Positions 34,120 to 43,579 of a stretch of DNA of 64,000 nt are shown here, piece by piece. Within the stretch, counting starts at the first letter, position 1. Each line of letters begins with the position of its first letter. The translations under genes were made by a program, and so were the position numbers. The stretch is taken from the NCBI GenBank assembly GCA_046349635.1, contig JAXMBX010000019.1, positions 18,553-82,552 on the forward strand, read 5' to 3'. Source of the DNA: JAXMBX01 sp046349635. GTDB taxonomy: Bacteria > Planctomycetota > Planctomycetia > Planctomycetales > Planctomycetaceae. The notes beneath the pieces are model-generated. The model had not been told where the DNA came from, ran no database searches, and saw only the letters and a list, made by a program, of their open reading frames with translations.

Positions 34120-35487
34120 TTATTGAGAATTCGATCGCACCGAACCCGGTCGTGGAGGAAGTATCCACCATGCAATCCCGAACGCCATTAACTGCAACAC
34201 GGCACACAACGCAAAACTCAACCGGTACCCCGTCGCGATACTGGTCATTTCCCCCAGGTACTGTGACACCCCGCCGAACACCGGGCCGATGAGAGAAATC
34301 GGCGCCATCAGCATCGTCGTGAACGCCATGTTCCGCCGCATGTTCTCCGGCGGGCTGGCGGACAGAATGTAATTCGGCGCATACACCCCCACGAGTTCCC
34401 CCGCTCCATACAGACCAAAGACCAGCAGATACCACGGCCCCGTGACAAGCATCCCATAGACCAGTGCCAGCAGATAAATCCCCGATGTGACCAGCAGCCC
34501 CGTGCGAGGAGAGGTCCGGGTCAGGAGCCACCCCAGGCATAATCCCGTGATCCCTTTCACGAAAAACCGCAGTGCATTGGAGAGCCCGGAGTAATCCTCC
34601 GTCGAGCCTGCGAGTGCGTGTTTGGTGTACAGCGCGAGGTTTGAATCCATCAGGTTTTCGGCGTAGGCGAGCATCGTGAAACACGCGGCCCAGAACAGCA
34701 CACGGTTCCTCAGAAAATCCCACACCCCGCCCCAGATTGCGTCCCGAAAGGAGAGCCGTTTCAGTTCTACCTCCGGCAACGGCACGACGAACGCGCAACT
34801 CAATACCGCCGCAATCCCCATGCACGGCGCAATCAGGCAGAACAGTAGCGCGTAATTCCCGGGAAACGTGTCAGCCCAACCCGGCAGGCCGAATGTCCCG
34901 CGTGGCAGTTCCCACCGCCCCCCTCCCCACGGAATCTTCAATCGTCCCTCCAGAATCACCTGCGAAAGCAGCGATCCGAAAAACGCGAGGAATGGTCCGA
35001 CACCAAATCCCAAGGCGAGCGCCAATCCCCGCCGCGATTCGCGTACTCCTCTCCCGAGCACTTCCCACATGAACGCCACCGCCGCCGGCAGCACACACCC
35101 GGACAGCGTCCCCTGCAGGATCACCCCCCAGATCTTCACCAGCGGCGAAATGTCGGGCCTCAAGAGCATCCAGCCCACAAAACCGATTGCGAGCGCGTTG
35201 AAACCAAAGCTGATGGCAATCAACCCCTTCAACGCTCGGACGTAAGGGATGAGCCACGCTATGAAAATCGGAAACACCGTCGCCGCCAGATACATTGTCT
35301 TCGGCAGATTGGCGATCACGTCGATCTTCTGCCCGTACAGTTTTTCGCACAGCGTCGCCTGCATCACACCGACGTATAGCACGGGTGCGGAAAGGTAAAT
35401 CAGTCCCGTGCACATGCCGAAAATCATCAGGTTCCGCCTCTGCAGATGATCCGCGAGATCAATCTCAGTCGAAGATGCGGAGTTCAT
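34120..35487 (-). CDS. MFS transporter, nucleoside:H+ symporter-like
   Basis: A 455-residue carrier with about 12 hydrophobic helices, starting MNSASSTEIDLADHLQRRNL. Its ATG overlaps the stop of the oxidoreductase gene (ATGA, 35484-35487), so the two are translationally coupled. PNYILSASPPENMRRNMAF is a loop typical of planctomycete MFS carriers of unknown substrate. With the oxidoreductase upstream and the esterase 32 bases downstream, uptake of a sugar-like breakdown product is a fair guess. Confidence 0.78.
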   Translation of the reverse strand: MNSASSTEIDLADHLQRRNLMIFGMCTGLIYLSAPVLYVGVMQATLCEKLYGQKIDVIANLPKTMYLAATVFPIFIAWLIPYVRALKGLIAISFGFNALAIGFVGWMLLRPDISPLVKIWGVILQGTLSGCVLPAAVAFMWEVLGRGVRESRRGLALALGFGVGPFLAFFGSLLSQVILEGRLKIPWGGGRWELPRGTFGLPGWADTFPGNYALLFCLIAPCMGIAAVLSCAFVVPLPEVELKRLSFRDAIWGGVWDFLRNRVLFWAACFTMLAYAENLMDSNLALYTKHALAGSTEDYSGLSNALRFFVKGITGLCLGWLLTRTSPRTGLLVTSGIYLLALVYGMLVTGPWYLLVFGLYGAGELVGVYAPNYILSASPPENMRRNMAFTTMLMAPISLIGPVFGGVSQYLGEMTSIATGYRLSFALCAVLQLMAFGIAWWILPPRPGSVRSNSQ

Positions 35488-36539
35488 GCGGTGACCTCTC
35501 CGCTCAACGGCAGATCCACCGGCTCGCGCAACCGAGCTGAGATCAGGCACGCCTCGCACAATTCCACCGCCGCCCGTCCCTCTGCGCCACCCACGCGTGG
35601 CGGACGCCGCTCATTCACGCTATCCACGAATTCCTGAATCACCCCGATGTGCGGCACCAGCCGGATCGCGGACTTGGGCTCTTTCAGGTAATCGAATTTT
35701 TCAGGAACATACACCCGCTCCCACTGACCGCTCTTGCCCAGATCCAGAAACTCAAAGTTTTCGAAATCCAGAATCCCCTTACTCCCGATAATCTGGAACC
35801 GGACTTCACTGCTGGGCAGGCTGGGAGCGGGGAACTCGCTGGAGATCCACATGTGTCCCATTACTCCCCCCTCAAACTCGATCTGCGCCATGACGCTCTG
35901 GGCCGGGGCTTTCAAATCGCTGAATGTCGCCACTTGCGCATACACCCGGACCGCATTTCGCCCGGAGATCCACCGCAGAAAGTCCGTGTTGTGGGCCGCG
36001 ATCCCCATGAACAGCCCGCCGCTCTTCGGATCGTTCATCCAGTCCCGGGTCGAAAGAATCTCATCCGTCAGGCTGCGGGGAAATGCGGAAATCGTTCGCA
36101 TCATCCAGATCGGCCCGATCGCCCCGTCATCAACCAATTCCTTGGCCCGCAGCGTCAACTTGCGGTATCGCTCCGTCTGCACGACCGCCAGATTCACCCC
36201 CGCGTGCGTGCAGGCGGCGATCATCCGATCGCATTCCGCCACCGTCGGAGCCATCGGCTTCTCGACGAGGACATGTTTCCCCGCCTCCGCGGCGGCAATG
36301 ACCTGCTCGCAGTGCAGGTTGTCCGGCGTCGCCAGCACCACCCCCTGGAGATCCGGCCGCGCCAGAAGTTTTTCGATGTTCGATTCCGCAGGCACCTGGT
36401 ACTCGCCGGCGAGCTGTTCCGCCCGTTTACCCCCGGCAACTGCGACCAGCCGCGCCCCCTTGATATGCCGCGTCAGCACCTCGGCGTAGGTCAGCCCCAT
36501 GAAACCACTGCCGATTATCCCCAGCCCCAAGTCTGACAT
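35484..36539 (-). CDS. Gfo/Idh/MocA family NAD(P)-dependent oxidoreductase
   Basis: A 351-residue protein. Rossmann motif GIIGSGFMGLTYAEVL at the N-terminus, then VLATPDNLHCEQVIAAAEAGKHVLVEKPMAPTVAE, whose EKP lysine is the catalytic lysine of the family. No signal peptide, so it is cytoplasmic. The substrate is probably a sugar or inositol derivative. First gene of a three-gene run with the MFS carrier and the esterase, and divergent from the VCBS protein gene. Confidence 0.9.
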   Translation of the reverse strand: MSDLGLGIIGSGFMGLTYAEVLTRHIKGARLVAVAGGKRAEQLAGEYQVPAESNIEKLLARPDLQGVVLATPDNLHCEQVIAAAEAGKHVLVEKPMAPTVAECDRMIAACTHAGVNLAVVQTERYRKLTLRAKELVDDGAIGPIWMMRTISAFPRSLTDEILSTRDWMNDPKSGGLFMGIAAHNTDFLRWISGRNAVRVYAQVATFSDLKAPAQSVMAQIEFEGGVMGHMWISSEFPAPSLPSSEVRFQIIGSKGILDFENFEFLDLGKSGQWERVYVPEKFDYLKEPKSAIRLVPHIGVIQEFVDSVNERRPPRVGGAEGRAAVELCEACLISARLREPVDLPLSGEVTA

Positions 36540-36718
36540 GCCGGCCTCAACGCAGGTGTTTTTTCTGAACGTGTTCTCTCCACGGGTCGCCTCAGCTTAC
36601 TCCAGTTCAGAACGACATTCAATTTGCGGCATTCTCTACTTCCCGTGCCTCACAGACCGCCCTGCCATTGATAAGATACAACGACCTGTTCGATTCGCGA
36701 TCTCCCTTCGAGGTAACC

Positions 36719-39700
36719 ATGCTCCGGATTCGACTCGGCCTACTTCTCTTGTACATTTGCATTCTTCCGGACCTTCGTGCAGCGGAGCCAACTCCAGCCC
36801 GTGCAGGCCTGGAGATCAAAACCTGGAGTGACACAACGACGAAGGATTGGCTCTGGCGCGATGCCGCACATGGCAAATACGACGGTTCCGTCTCTCTGGA
36901 ACAAGGGACGCTTCATCTGCGGGATCAGTCGAATGCCACGCCGGACTGGGCCGAGGCTGCTTATGAACACCGCATTTCCGCCTCTGACAATTTCGTCCTG
37001 GAGTTTCGCACACGCTTCCACAAGCTGGGGCTCACCGATGAAAACACCGGCCATCTTTCCACCATCCGCATGCTCTTCGGCGTGAATACTCCCAGTGGCC
37101 TGACGTCACTCGGTCTGAATTTTTCTCTCGATCGCTATAACCTCGGGCCGAATACCAAGGTACTTCGCACCGATCAGGACTGGCACACCTGGCGGTTCGA
37201 AGTGGATGCGAAGAAAAAACTCGTCGCCATGTCGCGCGACGGTGTTTACATCTCCCTCCACGACAACGTCGCGGAACAGCCCCCCGGCATCCGCATTCAG
37301 GTGCAAGGGAACAAGGACCACCTCGCCCATGTCGAAATCGCCGAACTTTCCATTCGCGAACTTCCTCCGCCTCCCCCGCTGGAGGTCCATCCCCCGCCTG
37401 TCTGGACGCAGGCGGAAATCCCCGCCGGCGATTGGCCCGCCTGGCGGCGTGACCGGGGCTTCTCTGGTATCTCCCCATTGATCGGCCAACCTGCTTCTCA
37501 ACCCCAGCCCCTGTGGGATCTCGACGTCGGTCCTGCTCCCGTTGCCCCCGTCTGGATGGATCTCGATCATGACGGTACCCCGGAAATGCTCATCAGTCAC
37601 TGGGGCAATCTGACCGCGTGGAAAACCAGCGGACAGAAACTCTGGGAGCAGCGTCTGGAATCCGCCACCATCTACGGCCTGCATGATCTCGACTCAGATG
37701 GCACGCTGGAACTCATCATCGGAGCCGGGGAAGCGTCTCGCATGCACGTTCTGAATGCCACCGATGGTCGGATTCGCTATCTCTGTCCGGAATTTCCCAA
37801 TCCCGGCGTGGGAGCGATACGCATCGCGAAACTCAATCCCGCTCTCAAGGGACTGCAGGCGGTCGTGTGGTCTCATAAGCACGAAGTTGGCTTCTGTCTC
37901 TCGTTCGCGGAAGGGATCGAAAAGGCCAAGGTCGAATGGAAGTTCGACTGGAAGAAGACTTTTTTCACCCCTCTGGTCGCTCTCGCGGATATGGATCACG
38001 ATGGGGATCTCGATCTCGTCGCCGCAACCTACAACAACGTCTTCGTCTTCGACGGTCGCACGGGGAAAAAGCTCTGTGAACTGGAATGGAACTGTGGCCG
38101 TAACTACGGCTCGATGGTGCTCCGTGATCTCGATCACGATGATTTTCCGGAGGTGGTGATCCTGGCCGATAATCTCCGCGAACACGTCGCTGTCCTCCAC
38201 AACGAGCAGGGGAAACAGCTCAAGCTCCTCTGGGATCGCTTTTATGAGCAGAATTATCCCAATGATTTTGTATCGTTGAGTATCCTCACCAACGGCGTCG
38301 AGGATTTTGACGGCGACGGGCGTTTCGAAATCGCTTATGCGGTGTGCGATGACCGCACCGACAAACTCTGGCACACATTGATCGTCGATGCCCTCACCGG
38401 TGAAACCAAAACCGATCTGGCAGGTTGCTACCTGTTCGGGGCCACCCTCCTGGCAGACAACAAACCCGTCTTGTTTCTCACGCGACCCGAAAGTCGCCAG
38501 GAATTGAAACTTGACCAGGTCTCTGTCTGGCATTGCCGGCAAGGGAAATGGGATCGGCACTCCGAGTTCCCCTCCGGCCAGCCGCTGATCACCACGACGC
38601 TGCTCGATTTCGATCTGCATCACTGGTCGCAGAAAAGCGGCATTCAGACCGGGACTCCGCGTGCTCTGGCGAAACGATTTGGCTCGGGAAACTCTGCGGA
38701 GGGAATTCTGCTGCAACGCAAAGCCCCTCCCCAATTGGAATGCGTCGCCTGGGAGGCTAGCGCCGGTTGGAAGTCCCGCTGGCAATGGGGCCTGGGAACC
38801 GATCCCGCTGCGCGTCCTTTGAATGTTTCGGTACTGCACTCGGGTGATTCTGTGCCCCACTTCTGGCGTGAAGTTCCAAATGGTGACGTCGAGGCGGTCT
38901 CCGTCACAGGAAAAGTCGATTCCCGAATTTCGCCACGCGCCGGGACAATCACAGTCCCCATCTTCGCCCGGCTGGGATCAGGTCAGATGCCATCGATACT
39001 TTTCTTTGATCCTGCCGGAAAGCTCCAATGCTACCGGGCCGAGAAGGGAGAGGAAAAACCTGTCGCAGTCTGGAATCGTGCCGGAGTGGGGATCTGGTCG
39101 ATGTATACCCCTCTTTCCCAGCCGTTGGGAATTCCCCTGGCCGTCAATGTCGACCGGGATCCGGACTTGGAAGTCCTGATCGCCGAGAAGCCGAACAAAC
39201 TTCTCGCCCTTGATTCTAATGGCCACGTCAAACAGACCTGGACCTTTCCCGCCCTGCCTCAGCAGTGGTCCATCGGAAACTTCGATGGGGATGAATATCC
39301 CGACCTGCTGGTGACGTATCCCGTCGGCCCGATCATTGACGTCGATACCGTCGCCTTTAGCGGCAAGGATGGAAAACAACTCTGGAAATGCCATTGCGGC
39401 AACGGCCCGATTGCCATCGTCGATTTGAACGGCGACGGCCTGGATGACGTCCTGACCCGCGACTTGTATGAACGGCGCACCCTCGACGGTCGAACCGGCC
39501 GGGACATTCAGCCCATTCTGATGCAGGCGGGGTTGCACACTCCGCTGCTCCCTCCCCGCACGCCGGGTTCCCCCTATTCCGGAGTCGCCTGGGGTGGCGG
39601 AAACTATTCCATCGGGGCGGAATCGAAAGACGGGGCGAAACTTTGGTGGCATCCCACCACCGGCATCGGCTCGGCGGGAATCGCACACGATCCTGAACAG

Positions 39701-40090
39701 GTCTGGAATGTCGCCGCCCTCACCTCCGGCCAGATTTACGAACTCCCCTCGCTCAAAGAGCTTCCCAGTCCAGATCGGGAAATTCGCTCTTTCGACTGGC
39801 AGACAGGAACGCTTCGCTGGTTTCATTCGCTCGGTAGTACCACCCAGGGGCTGACCGCTGCCGATCTGAACGGTGACGGCTCTCACGAATTCCTGCTCGG
39901 CACCAACGATGGCCGGCTAATGGCACTGAAAACCTCACGGAATGCCACGCAACGAATCCTCTGGCAGCGGAACCTGCCTGCCGCCCTCGGTGTCCCCATT
40001 GTGTGTGACCTCAACGGGGACAATCAGCCTGAGATCCTCGTGAGTTGCGCCGACGGTCGCCTGTACGCTTTCAGTCTCGCTGAGAAGTAA
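36719..40090 (+). CDS. Large exported FG-GAP/VCBS propeller protein
   Basis: A 1,123-residue secreted protein; start at MLRIRLGLLLLYIC (36719), which gives a normal signal peptide. Residues about 25-220 look like a concanavalin-type sandwich (FVLEFRTRFHKLGLTDENTG). The remainder holds FG-GAP/VCBS repeats marked by calcium-binding D-x-D-x-D-G loops: DLDHDGTPEM, DLDSDGTLEL, DMDHDGDLDLV, DFDGDGRFEIAYA, DLNGDGLDDVL, DLNGDGSHEFLLG and DLNGDNQPEILVS. These form one or two calcium-loaded propellers. It likely binds something outside the cell; no catalytic site is recognised. Confidence 0.82.
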   Translation: MLRIRLGLLLLYICILPDLRAAEPTPARAGLEIKTWSDTTTKDWLWRDAAHGKYDGSVSLEQGTLHLRDQSNATPDWAEAAYEHRISASDNFVLEFRTRFHKLGLTDENTGHLSTIRMLFGVNTPSGLTSLGLNFSLDRYNLGPNTKVLRTDQDWHTWRFEVDAKKKLVAMSRDGVYISLHDNVAEQPPGIRIQVQGNKDHLAHVEIAELSIRELPPPPPLEVHPPPVWTQAEIPAGDWPAWRRDRGFSGISPLIGQPASQPQPLWDLDVGPAPVAPVWMDLDHDGTPEMLISHWGNLTAWKTSGQKLWEQRLESATIYGLHDLDSDGTLELIIGAGEASRMHVLNATDGRIRYLCPEFPNPGVGAIRIAKLNPALKGLQAVVWSHKHEVGFCLSFAEGIEKAKVEWKFDWKKTFFTPLVALADMDHDGDLDLVAATYNNVFVFDGRTGKKLCELEWNCGRNYGSMVLRDLDHDDFPEVVILADNLREHVAVLHNEQGKQLKLLWDRFYEQNYPNDFVSLSILTNGVEDFDGDGRFEIAYAVCDDRTDKLWHTLIVDALTGETKTDLAGCYLFGATLLADNKPVLFLTRPESRQELKLDQVSVWHCRQGKWDRHSEFPSGQPLITTTLLDFDLHHWSQKSGIQTGTPRALAKRFGSGNSAEGILLQRKAPPQLECVAWEASAGWKSRWQWGLGTDPAARPLNVSVLHSGDSVPHFWREVPNGDVEAVSVTGKVDSRISPRAGTITVPIFARLGSGQMPSILFFDPAGKLQCYRAEKGEEKPVAVWNRAGVGIWSMYTPLSQPLGIPLAVNVDRDPDLEVLIAEKPNKLLALDSNGHVKQTWTFPALPQQWSIGNFDGDEYPDLLVTYPVGPIIDVDTVAFSGKDGKQLWKCHCGNGPIAIVDLNGDGLDDVLTRDLYERRTLDGRTGRDIQPILMQAGLHTPLLPPRTPGSPYSGVAWGGGNYSIGAESKDGAKLWWHPTTGIGSAGIAHDPEQVWNVAALTSGQIYELPSLKELPSPDREIRSFDWQTGTLRWFHSLGSTTQGLTAADLNGDGSHEFLLGTNDGRLMALKTSRNATQRILWQRNLPAALGVPIVCDLNGDNQPEILVSCADGRLYAFSLAEK

Positions 40091-40093
40091 GCG

Positions 40094-40129
40094 TTACTTC
40101 ACGCAGTACTGTTATTTGACGCAGTACAG
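40094..40129. repeat. 18-bp tandem duplication at a gene end
   Basis: Two adjacent 18-bp copies (40094-40111 and 40112-40129) match at 15 of 18 positions. On the minus strand each reads TAC TGC GT(C/G) AA(A/G) TAA, so the last codons and the stop of the gene ending at 40112 have been copied, leaving a spare stop downstream. The outer copy also forms GAAGTAA-GCG-TTACTTC (40084-40100) with the end of the convergent gene. Confidence 0.8.
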
Positions 40130-41443
40130 CGTGTTCTTCGTCCGGATCAGGAGGCGATCCCCGGCAATCGCTGGAGTCGCCAAGGCCATTTCCTCCAGGG
40201 GATTCGTCGCCACGATATTCAACTTCTTGTCCGGTGCTACGACGAACGTCTCTCCATCTTCATTCAGGCAAAACACCTTGCCGTTCGCCGTCCAGGGAGA
40301 TGCCGTAAACGCCGTCGCCGCCCCCAGCCGGGTCTTCGGCATGATCTCCGCCCCGGTCAGCGCGTTGAAACTCGCCAGCAGGCCCCGGTCGTACAGCACA
40401 TACAGGGTCTCGCCGACGATCACCGGCGTGGGGTGATACGGCCCCCCCTGCGGAACGCTCCAGGCGATCGATTCGTTACTCGTCTCCATCGGCTTCAGGC
40501 TGATATCTCCCTTCCCGCCGGGACGGATCGCATAGATCGGTCGGACTTTGTCCGCCACGTAACCGGAGGCCACATACAGCAGTCCATGCGCCGCAATCGG
40601 AGTCGGGATGCAGTTCGTGGAATTTGGCCCCAGTTCCCACAGCAACTTCCCCTCCAGGTCATAAGAGCGGATCTTCCCGGTCCCCGCAGTCACGATTTCG
40701 GTTCGTTGCGGGTTCTCCCACACGAAGGGCGTCGACCAGGTACTCCGCTCCTTGCGCGGCGTTTTCCAGATGTCTTTCCCTGTGGCCGCGTCCAGGCAGA
40801 GGAGGTAGGAGTCCTTCTCGTTATCGTTCACAAGGTACAGTCGGTCTTTGTGGAGGGTGGGCGAGGCCGCCGGTCCCCAGCCGAACCGCGTCGGAACCTG
40901 TTCCCAGTCACGGGACCATTTCAAGTTTCCGTCGTTGTCGTAGCAATACAGCCCCACATTCCCGAAATTCGCATACACGTACTTCCCATCCGTCACGGGA
41001 GTCTCGGAGGCGTAGCTGTTTTTCAAATGGACGGTGGACAAGGGCTTCCCGGAATGGGCCTCCTTCTGCCACAGGATCTTTCCGCTCGACAATTCCAGAC
41101 AGTACACCAGCCAGTGATGCACCCCCTCCGGCTTCGTCCCCGCCAAGTCCTCAATATAGAGTCCCTTCCGCGGCTCACGTCCGGGCGCTTCGCTCGTCAC
41201 CGTCGTCAAGAACACCCGGTCTCCGGAAACGATGGGGGAAGACCACCCCTTGCCGGGGATCGCCTGCTTCCAGGTCACGTGTTCACTCTTTGACCACTTC
41301 TCGGGAAGCGGCGTGGTTCCCGCCGTCCCCGCGCCGGCTGGCCCTCGGAATTGCGGCCAGTTGGGTTCCCCCGCAGCCAGAAAGGTGCATGAACTTGCGA
41401 TGAGACAGAGACTTGTGATGCAGTCGATCCATGTCGCGCGCAC
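40112..41443 (-). CDS. Exported PQQ-like beta-propeller protein
   Basis: A 443-residue secreted protein, signal peptide about 1-24 then GEPNWPQFRGPAGAG, the same WPQFRG opening as the protein at 28,900. Blade repeats include SSGKILWQKEAH, DGNLKWSRDWE, TGKDIWKTPRKE and EGKLLWELG. There is no EF-hand insertion. Likely a binding or scaffold propeller; PQQ dependence is not shown by the sequence. It converges with the VCBS gene with 21 bases between. Confidence 0.8.
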   Translation of the reverse strand: MRATWIDCITSLCLIASSCTFLAAGEPNWPQFRGPAGAGTAGTTPLPEKWSKSEHVTWKQAIPGKGWSSPIVSGDRVFLTTVTSEAPGREPRKGLYIEDLAGTKPEGVHHWLVYCLELSSGKILWQKEAHSGKPLSTVHLKNSYASETPVTDGKYVYANFGNVGLYCYDNDGNLKWSRDWEQVPTRFGWGPAASPTLHKDRLYLVNDNEKDSYLLCLDAATGKDIWKTPRKERSTWSTPFVWENPQRTEIVTAGTGKIRSYDLEGKLLWELGPNSTNCIPTPIAAHGLLYVASGYVADKVRPIYAIRPGGKGDISLKPMETSNESIAWSVPQGGPYHPTPVIVGETLYVLYDRGLLASFNALTGAEIMPKTRLGAATAFTASPWTANGKVFCLNEDGETFVVAPDKKLNIVATNPLEEMALATPAIAGDRLLIRTKNTLYCVK

Positions 41444-41785
41444 GTGACACCTCTCGTTAGGGGCAATCGAGTAAAAATCCGTGCCTCCAGTATCCGATGG
41501 AACTTCGAATTGCTCAATCGAGGAAACTTTGTTCTCATAAACTTAGGAATTTCGATACCTGATGCTCGAGCGGTAAGTACGCATCAGGAGACGGAGTTTT
41601 CTCCGCGGCGGTGACCTTTGTGAATGTCGCCGAGGGGGAGGGGTAGCAATATGCCAGAAGAGGCAACTCCTAGTGTGTCTATTATGCGACTTGTTTATGT
41701 GTCTCGTAATAACCATAAACTAGAGACTGTCGTTTCCCGCGAGCGCGGGAAAATCTCCCACACGCCTTAAAAAGTCGTTGCAGTG
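41444..41785. other. Intergenic region, nothing recognised
   Basis: About 340 bases between the divergent PQQ-like gene and the first L12-tail gene. It should contain both promoters. I see no tRNA, strong hairpin or convincing -35/-10 pair. Confidence 0.35.
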
Positions 41786-42388
41786 ATGTCCCGAACTTCC
41801 CAATCTTCGCGCTGCTATTAATCTCCTCCGGTTTTTCGTCGGCAGATGAAAATGGCAAAAGGGGAACCGGTTCTCCCGCCGAAAATGCCCCGGCAGACGC
41901 ACCATGCGACGCACCGAAAAGTCCCCGTGGTTTCAGCTGTCCAACCTGCAGAAGTTTCAGGGAGATTTCCGTAGAGTCCGAATTGCATTCGACTTGAAGC
42001 GGGAAGGTCCCTCGCCACTTGGAACGGTGGACCTCGTTTTGATTGTTCGGATCCGTGAAGGGAGGATTTCCGCTCGCCTCAACCCTTTTTCGCCCCTGAA
42101 TCAAGAAGTGGCAGTGGAGCTTGAGGGGAGAGATCGTCACAGTTCACATTGGAAGCGAATGCGGATGCTTTTGACGACATGGAGGTCTGGATCGAACAGA
42201 GAGAGCATCTCTCTCTTCCGGAACAGTCGGCCTGAAAATCTCAAACTCCGTCACCCGCGGCAAGCTGGGAGAATCCTGGCTCCTGCGTCGCTGGACACCG
42301 GCCGAGGAGCAGGCGTTCCGCGAGCTGGAGAAAAAGCCGCCAGCCACCTCCCGCGCCGCCCGCCGGCTATCGGCTTGTCGAAGCGGAC
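41786..42388 (+). pseudogene. Frameshifted N-terminal part of the first L12-tail module protein
   Basis: The coding sense moves between frames: MSRTSQSSR (from ATG 41786), then LLLISSGFSSADENGKRG (a signal-peptide end), then PWFQLSNLQKFQGDF onwards, then MEVWIEQREHLSLPEQSA, then LKISNSVTRGKLGESWLLRR. The frame at 42389 then takes over. Each piece matches, in order, the region after the membrane helices of the paralogue at 43580 (SPWIRLSNLRQ, VEVWLEQEDEYDG, VSNSVISSG). At least five frame changes are needed. It is either degraded in the N-terminal half only or badly read here. Confidence 0.6.
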
Positions 42389-43453
42389 ATGAAGCTCCTG
42401 CCCGGCATGCCGGTCCTCGCAGGCTGGATGGGGGAATGGATCCCTGCGGAGATCATCAGCGTCCGTTCCGATCATTTCCTCCTGATTAAGTATTCTCCAC
42501 CCCGCAAGGAACTCCTGGTCCGCTCCTCTCCCTGGGTCGCCATCGACACCCCCACGCTCGAGGCCGGGCAGAAGGCCCCCTCCAACTTCAAACCGAGCGT
42601 CCGCACATTGCCTCAGGGGTTAAGACCCCTGCCCGATGACTTGGAACCCGTGACGGAATCGACACCGCTGGTGCCGGGAACTCCGTTGAAGGCCGAGCGT
42701 GGATTGGAATGGGAAGATCTGACCGTTGCAGAACTCCGGTCCAATGGCCATGTTCGGGTCTACCGGGACAAAATCCCCTCGGCCGCTGCGACGGACATGG
42801 ATCGGAACGCGCTGGCGATCAGCCGCACCACTTTGGAACAGTTGAAACAGCCTGACGCGGTGAAGAAGTTCAAGGAGAAGGCCGAATCCCTGGAGAATTC
42901 CATTGAGCGGAAGGCCGCACTGCGGCGTTCCCGCAAACGCTATCCCATCACCCTCTCCTTGCCGGACGACACGGAGAAGGTGACGCGAGACATGGCCCTT
43001 GAGGTTGGCACCCCCTTGGCCGCCCAATGGGGACAGAGTTGGTACGACCTCACCGTGAAGGGGCTGAATAAGGATGGCACGGTCTTCGTCCACTGGAACA
43101 AATTCAGCGACCATTGGGATGAAGATCTGGAACGGGACGACTTGATTATTTCGAAACGGGAATTAGCCAGGCTCAAGCCCGCTGCCCCTGCGATGGATTC
43201 GTCGCAGCCGCCTCCCTCCAGATCCTCGTCGCAGGTGGGGCGTTATCGGGTTATCGTGCGGGAAATCGGCCCCCACAAAATCCAGGTGTCGAAAGTCGTC
43301 GCGGAACTGACCGGGCTGGAATTAAAGGATGCCCTCGATTTTGTGGAAGCCCTTCCTTTTCCCGTCAAGCAGAATTTGACCAAAACCGAAGCCGAAAAGG
43401 TTCAGAAACAGCTGGAAGAGGCTGGGGCAAAAGTTAGTTTGGAACTAAAATGA
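42389..43453 (+). CDS. Tudor/SH3-like module protein with a ribosomal L7/L12 C-terminal-like domain (paralogue 1)
   Basis: 354 residues are open from this ATG, but the true gene starts upstream in the frameshifted part. Three barrel-like modules are marked by a Pro-Gly or Val-Gly turn and aromatic strands: LLPGMPVLAGWMGEWIPAEI, LVPGTPLKAERGLEWEDLTV, and LEVGTPLAAQWGQSWYDLTV with VFVHWNKFSDHWDEDLE, a Tudor/chromo-barrel-like pattern. Residues about 285-354 match the C-terminal domain of L7/L12: YRVIVREIGPHKIQVSKVV, then TGLELKDALDFVEALP and EEAGAKVSLELK. Function unknown. Of the L12 residues that contact translation GTPases, the position of R73 is Ala and of K84 is Leu, while K70 is kept. Confidence 0.7.
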   Translation: MKLLPGMPVLAGWMGEWIPAEIISVRSDHFLLIKYSPPRKELLVRSSPWVAIDTPTLEAGQKAPSNFKPSVRTLPQGLRPLPDDLEPVTESTPLVPGTPLKAERGLEWEDLTVAELRSNGHVRVYRDKIPSAAATDMDRNALAISRTTLEQLKQPDAVKKFKEKAESLENSIERKAALRRSRKRYPITLSLPDDTEKVTRDMALEVGTPLAAQWGQSWYDLTVKGLNKDGTVFVHWNKFSDHWDEDLERDDLIISKRELARLKPAAPAMDSSQPPPSRSSSQVGRYRVIVREIGPHKIQVSKVVAELTGLELKDALDFVEALPFPVKQNLTKTEAEKVQKQLEEAGAKVSLELK

Positions 43454-43502
43454 GACTCGCTAATCGGCATCTAACGGTTTAGGATAAAGTCCTCATTTTT
43501 TT
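43451..43502 (+). terminator. Possible terminator between the two L12-tail genes
   Basis: TGAGACT (at the stop codon) can pair with AGTCCTCA with one bulge, enclosing a second imperfect stem (TAATCG/CGGTTTA), and seven T follow. Imperfect, so only moderately likely. Confidence 0.4.
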
Positions 43503-43579
43503 AACATCATTTCGCGACGTCACGTAACGGATCGTGTGGGCCGAGTGGTATGGAGCCGCTCCGAGGAGTTTGAGAACAG

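Noticed and set aside
34088..34825. In-frame N-terminal extension of the esterase to 34825.
   Set aside because: The extension reads through the MFS gene on the same strand in another frame and has no protein-like pattern; the signal peptide at 34087 marks the true start.
41682..42140. A 152-codon minus-strand frame.
   Set aside because: It is antisense to the N-terminal part of the first L12-tail gene, which matches its paralogue piece by piece.
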